Below are positions 15,712-18,375 of a stretch of DNA of 18,375 nucleotides, in pieces. How positions within the stretch are numbered: the stretch's first letter is position 1; every line of letters begins with the position of its first letter. The translations under genes were made by a program, and so were the position numbers. Under the pieces are notes generated by a model. It saw nothing but the letters and a program-made list of their open reading frames with translations, was not told the origin of the DNA and made no database searches. Source of the DNA: Gracilimonas sp035704785 (GTDB lineage Bacteria; Bacteroidota; Rhodothermia; Balneolales; Balneolaceae); assembly GCF_035704785.1 (NCBI RefSeq), contig NZ_DASSWP010000155.1, positions 1 to 18,375 on the forward strand, in the 5' to 3' direction.

Positions 15712-15923
15712 CTATGCACATAACGATCTTTACAAAATTTAAAATTATTTAAATCCTTTAAAATAATGACTTATGAAGAGCTGTAATTTCTTCACAGAAT
15801 TGATGTCTGCTGTGCCCGGTGACCTTATTTCTTGTTTTGAAAGTAGCCGGGTTCTAAACTTAGATGGGCAGAATATTTTTCCAAATAAGGAAAACGGTTA
15901 GCTACTTAGGAAGCTGTTAGCGG

Positions 15924-16116
15924 GTGGGAAACCTTTGTAAACCACGCGTTTCTGTTTGCCCAAAACCACCTGAAAAGAAGAAACTCTCTCCTGCTGAGCA
16001 GGCTAAAGTGTACCGGGAATTACTGGACTCCGGAAAGGTGAAAAACAAAGCTGAACTTGCCCGAAAGTTTGGATCGAGCCGGGCTTGGGTGTCTAAGGGT
16101 TTTGAGTAAAGAATAA
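15924..16116 (+). pseudogene. Small HTH protein gene, frameshifted relic
   Basis: From a GTG at 15924 the frame encodes 61 residues, with LSPAEQAKVYRELLDSGKVK followed by NKAELARKFGSSRAWVSK, a Cro/ParB-like helix-turn-helix found in small phage- or transposon-associated proteins. After VSK the frame reads GFE-stop (16109). Dropping one G from GGG at 16097-16099 restores VSKVLSKE and a stop at 16116; VSKVL is the expected end of this helix, so a 1-nt insertion is likely. An in-frame TAG lies just before the GTG, so there is no longer N-terminus. There is no Shine-Dalgarno. A decayed copy lies at 13960. A short functional protein is possible but less likely. Confidence 0.6.
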
Positions 16117-16202
16117 TGTGGGCAGCGTAGTCTCCTCTGACATTTTAGGTGAGAATATCGAACCTACTCTGGATATGTAAACTCCCCCCTCCAGGCCTGT
16201 CT

Positions 16203-16224
16203 GTTAAACCTAGGGTAGTTTAAC
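16203..16224. repeat. Inverted repeat over the stop codon of the second kinase gene
   Basis: GTTAAAC (16203-16209) and GTTTAAC (16218-16224) are perfect complements around an 8-nt loop that contains the kinase stop codon. No T-tract follows in the direction of transcription, so it is a poor intrinsic terminator; it may protect the 3' end of the mRNA or be chance. Confidence 0.3.
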
Positions 16225-17034
16225 GAAAAAGGTTGACCCGACAGCTACTTCACTGTCAACTTCAATTTTCCCTCCATGGGCTTCTACTATCTTTTTCACA
16301 ATTGCCAAACCAAGACCTGTACTTTTTTCTCCTGCCGTAGCCTCTACACTGATATTTGAATATGGTTCAAATAGCCTATCTATCTCATCCTCGGGAATGC
16401 CCTGACCATGATCCTGTACAAAAATAGTAACCTCTTCACCCTTATCTGAACGTATAATTCCAACCTCAATCTCGGTGTCAGGATTGGAATACTTAATAGC
16501 ATTCGATAGAAGATTATCTAATACCTGCCGTAATTTACGACCATCAATTACTTTCTTGACTGATAGATCGGGCAGATGTGTTGTTATAACGATATTTTTT
16601 TTGCTTGAGGAAGAACGACTAAGCGAAACAACTTTCTCAATTAGATCAACAAGATTGATCTTCTCTTTATCCAATTTTATACTTCCTGATTCAAAAGAAG
16701 ACATATCGAGCATATCTTCAATAATTTTGACCATATACTCGCTCGTACCTTTCACCTCTTTTACCATCTTATACTGTTCCTCGGTGAAAAAACTCTCCTC
16801 TTGATGGTCATCTATCAAAAATTCTGCAAAGTTTAGGATGAGCATAAGGGGGTTTCGGAGATCATGTGCTGCCATTCCCATCACTTGATTCTTGAATTCA
16901 TTCATACGCTCAAGTTTAGCCGTCTTTTTGGTGAGTTCACGCTGCATGTTTGCCAGCTCATTATTTAGCTCACTCATATCGTTGTATAACTTCCTTTCAT
17001 CCTCTTTTAAAAAATCCTTCTGATGTTTTTCCAT
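16210..17034 (-). CDS. Sensor-less HisKA-type histidine kinase
   Basis: A 274-residue soluble histidine kinase. Residues about 8-48 form a charged coiled coil (NDMSELNNELANMQREL). The HisKA dimerisation helix has the phosphoacceptor H57 in MGMAAHDLRNPLML. The HATPase_c domain shows the N box QVLDNLLSNAIKYS, the G1 box DHGQGIPEDE, the F box LFEPYS and the G2 box TGLGLAIVKKIVEAHGG, so all catalytic boxes are present. There is no transmembrane segment, PAS, GAF or receiver domain. The coiled coil must therefore couple it to another protein, most simply the PAS kinase encoded 17 bp upstream in the same operon. No cognate response regulator lies in the window. No Shine-Dalgarno precedes the ATG. 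Confidence 0.93.
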   Translation of the reverse strand: MEKHQKDFLKEDERKLYNDMSELNNELANMQRELTKKTAKLERMNEFKNQVMGMAAHDLRNPLMLILNFAEFLIDDHQEESFFTEEQYKMVKEVKGTSEYMVKIIEDMLDMSSFESGSIKLDKEKINLVDLIEKVVSLSRSSSSKKNIVITTHLPDLSVKKVIDGRKLRQVLDNLLSNAIKYSNPDTEIEVGIIRSDKGEEVTIFVQDHGQGIPEDEIDRLFEPYSNISVEATAGEKSTGLGLAIVKKIVEAHGGKIEVDSEVAVGSTFFVKLP

Positions 17035-17051
17035 GTAAATCTGTTATACGG

Positions 17052-18375
17052 TTATCCTGAATAATTGGAGTGGGCTCCCCTTATACGTTCTTCAAATTGA
17101 AACTCCAATCGGAATTTCCCTTTGGTTTCTATCTTAAAATCTCCGCTTAGCTGCTTCAGTAAGGTATGGATCAGGGTATTTCCTAAGCTATCAGTATCTG
17201 TAAAATCAATATGATCCGGATATCCTTCCCCATTATCTTCATAAAGGACTTTAATATTATTCCCCAAGCGGGTAATGCTAACCATAATTTTTCCTTTCTC
17301 CCTGTTTATAAAAGCATATTTTAATGAATTCGTCATGAGTTCGTTTAACAAAAGTCCCAGAGGAACTGCCTGGTTGATGTTGAGGCCGCCAACCCTCACT
17401 TTAGTAACCAAGTCAATATTATTTCTTTCCGGACCTATGGTCCTCTTAATAGTTAATAAAAGGTCCTTGATATACTTCTCGAAGGGAATTTCCGAAAAAC
17501 TTTCAGACTGATACAGCAGTTCATGAACCATTGCAATAGAATGTATCCGGCTGGTAGTATTTTCAAGCTTATTCCTGAAATTTTCATCTTCAACTTCCAG
17601 CATCTGAAGAGTAATGAGACTGGAGATGATGGCCAGATTATTTTTTACCCGATGATGGACCTCCAATAACAACGTTTCTTTTTCCTCTAAGGATTCTCGT
17701 AATTCTTTTTCCTGCTGTTTTCGCTTTGTTATATCAGAGAAAGCAACAACGCCTCCCTCTATTTTACCATCTTGAATCATGGGGCTTGAAGTGTATTCTA
17801 CGTTAAAACAAGTCCCATCACTTCTCCAGAATACTTCGTCTGTGACCCTGCAGCTTTCATGCTTGTTTTTGGAAATAAAAATAGGGCATTCTGATTCCGG
17901 ATAGAATTCCCCATTTGAATACTTATGATGGATGAGCTTATGCATATTCTTTCCTATGCACTCCTCTGAACGATAACTAAGCATATTGGCTGCGGCTCTA
18001 TTGATAAAGGTACAGCGACCCTCAGTATCAATACCATAGAGACCCTCATCGGTGGACTCCAGTACCAACCGGTTTTTTTGATATAGCTCTCGTAGTGATT
18101 GTTCACGCTCAATTTGAGTTGTTACATCACGTGAATTTGCTAAAAATCCCTCAATGGCAGGGTTATCTAATAGATTTGTCATAATCGTTTCGATCCATCG
18201 CCATTCTCCTTTACCATCCTTAAATAAAAAAGGCTCAAGTTTAAACCTCTTTTCTTCCGGCAAGTTTGCTAAAACTTCTTGTATGCGGCCTTTATGCTTG
18301 TCCTCTATATAGTCGAGGGCGTTATTTCCTATAAACTCTTCCGGAGATATGCCTAAAACAGATACTGAGGTGGGA
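17052..18375 (-). CDS. PAS-PAS-HisKA_2 (HWE-like) sensor histidine kinase, N-terminus cut by window edge
   Basis: The frame is open from the window edge (18374) to the stop at 17052, giving 440 visible residues; the TTG at 18263 is internal, because the sequence before it completes a PAS domain. A first PAS_3-like domain (visible about 1-86) has GEWRWIETIMTN and ends GFLANSRDVT. The second (about 100-217) has GLYGIDTEGRCTFINRAAAN, then a Cys/His-bearing part with YPESECPIF and DEVFWRSDGTCFNVEY, ending VVAFSDITKRK. The HisKA_2 helix follows with LLLEVHHRVKNNLAIISSL (phosphoacceptor among H240/H241), then an HATPase with LLNELMTNSLKYAF and YEDNGEGYP. HisKA_2 kinases often act in general-stress or light pathways (family knowledge). 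The visible part has no membrane segment. It is co-transcribed with the next kinase. Confidence 0.92.
   Translation of the reverse strand, partial: PTSVSVLGISPEEFIGNNALDYIEDKHKGRIQEVLANLPEEKRFKLEPFLFKDGKGEWRWIETIMTNLLDNPAIEGFLANSRDVTTQIEREQSLRELYQKNRLVLESTDEGLYGIDTEGRCTFINRAAANMLSYRSEECIGKNMHKLIHHKYSNGEFYPESECPIFISKNKHESCRVTDEVFWRSDGTCFNVEYTSSPMIQDGKIEGGVVAFSDITKRKQQEKELRESLEEKETLLLEVHHRVKNNLAIISSLITLQMLEVEDENFRNKLENTTSRIHSIAMVHELLYQSESFSEIPFEKYIKDLLLTIKRTIGPERNNIDLVTKVRVGGLNINQAVPLGLLLNELMTNSLKYAFINREKGKIMVSITRLGNNIKVLYEDNGEGYPDHIDFTDTDSLGNTLIHTLLKQLSGDFKIETKGKFRLEFQFEERIRGAHSNYSG

Noticed and set aside
17052..18263. TTG at 18263 as the true start of the PAS kinase.
   Set aside because: The frame is open to the window edge and the upstream residues complete a PAS domain, so the gene begins outside.

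Overview
The window looks like chromosome of a moderately AT-rich marine or halophilic member of the Bacteroidota/Balneolota group (Balneola or Gracilimonas-like; inferred). Evidence: a Bacteroidota-type -7 promoter box (TATATTTG) ahead of the first gene, few Shine-Dalgarno sequences, several TTG/GTG starts, and a SusC/TonB-like outer-membrane protein. I see no rRNA, tRNA, CRISPR array, phage or intact mobile element. Most of the window is housekeeping.

Layout. (1) 1-1122, minus: N-terminal two thirds of a long-chain acyl-CoA synthetase, cut by the window edge. A Fur/Zur-family regulator is divergent from it (1240-1746, plus). (2) 1800-5942, minus: a tightly packed operon of cinA, a TonB-receptor-like barrel protein and ftsX, joined by a TTGA overlap and a 1-nt gap. 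(3) 5943-6134: a divergent spacer with an unusual heptad-based, crossing inverted repeat. (4) 6135-10744, plus: pgsA, pgpA, pyrE, miaB and a large membrane protein. pgsA and pgpA catalyse consecutive steps of phosphatidylglycerol synthesis and share a TTGA overlap. (5) 10923-13859: an accessory block with a nitroreductase, a 64-codon remnant of NADP-glutamate dehydrogenase, a 5'(3')-deoxyribonucleotidase and a succinate-semialdehyde-type aldehyde dehydrogenase. (6) 13860-16116: a secreted protein made of six BON domains. It is flanked in direct orientation by two decayed copies of a small HTH gene; the right copy carries an apparent 1-nt frameshift and the left copy is heavily degraded. (7) 16210-18375, minus: two histidine kinases in tandem (PAS-PAS-HisKA_2/HWE type, then a sensor-less HisKA type), with no response regulator in the window.

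I found no convincing new multi-gene system. The observations most worth following are the duplicated HTH remnants bracketing the BON gene, the gdhA relic, the crossing heptad repeat at 6002-6060, and the secreted-domain/polytopic-membrane protein at 9305-10744. All similarity calls are by eye from motifs and remembered families; no search was run.
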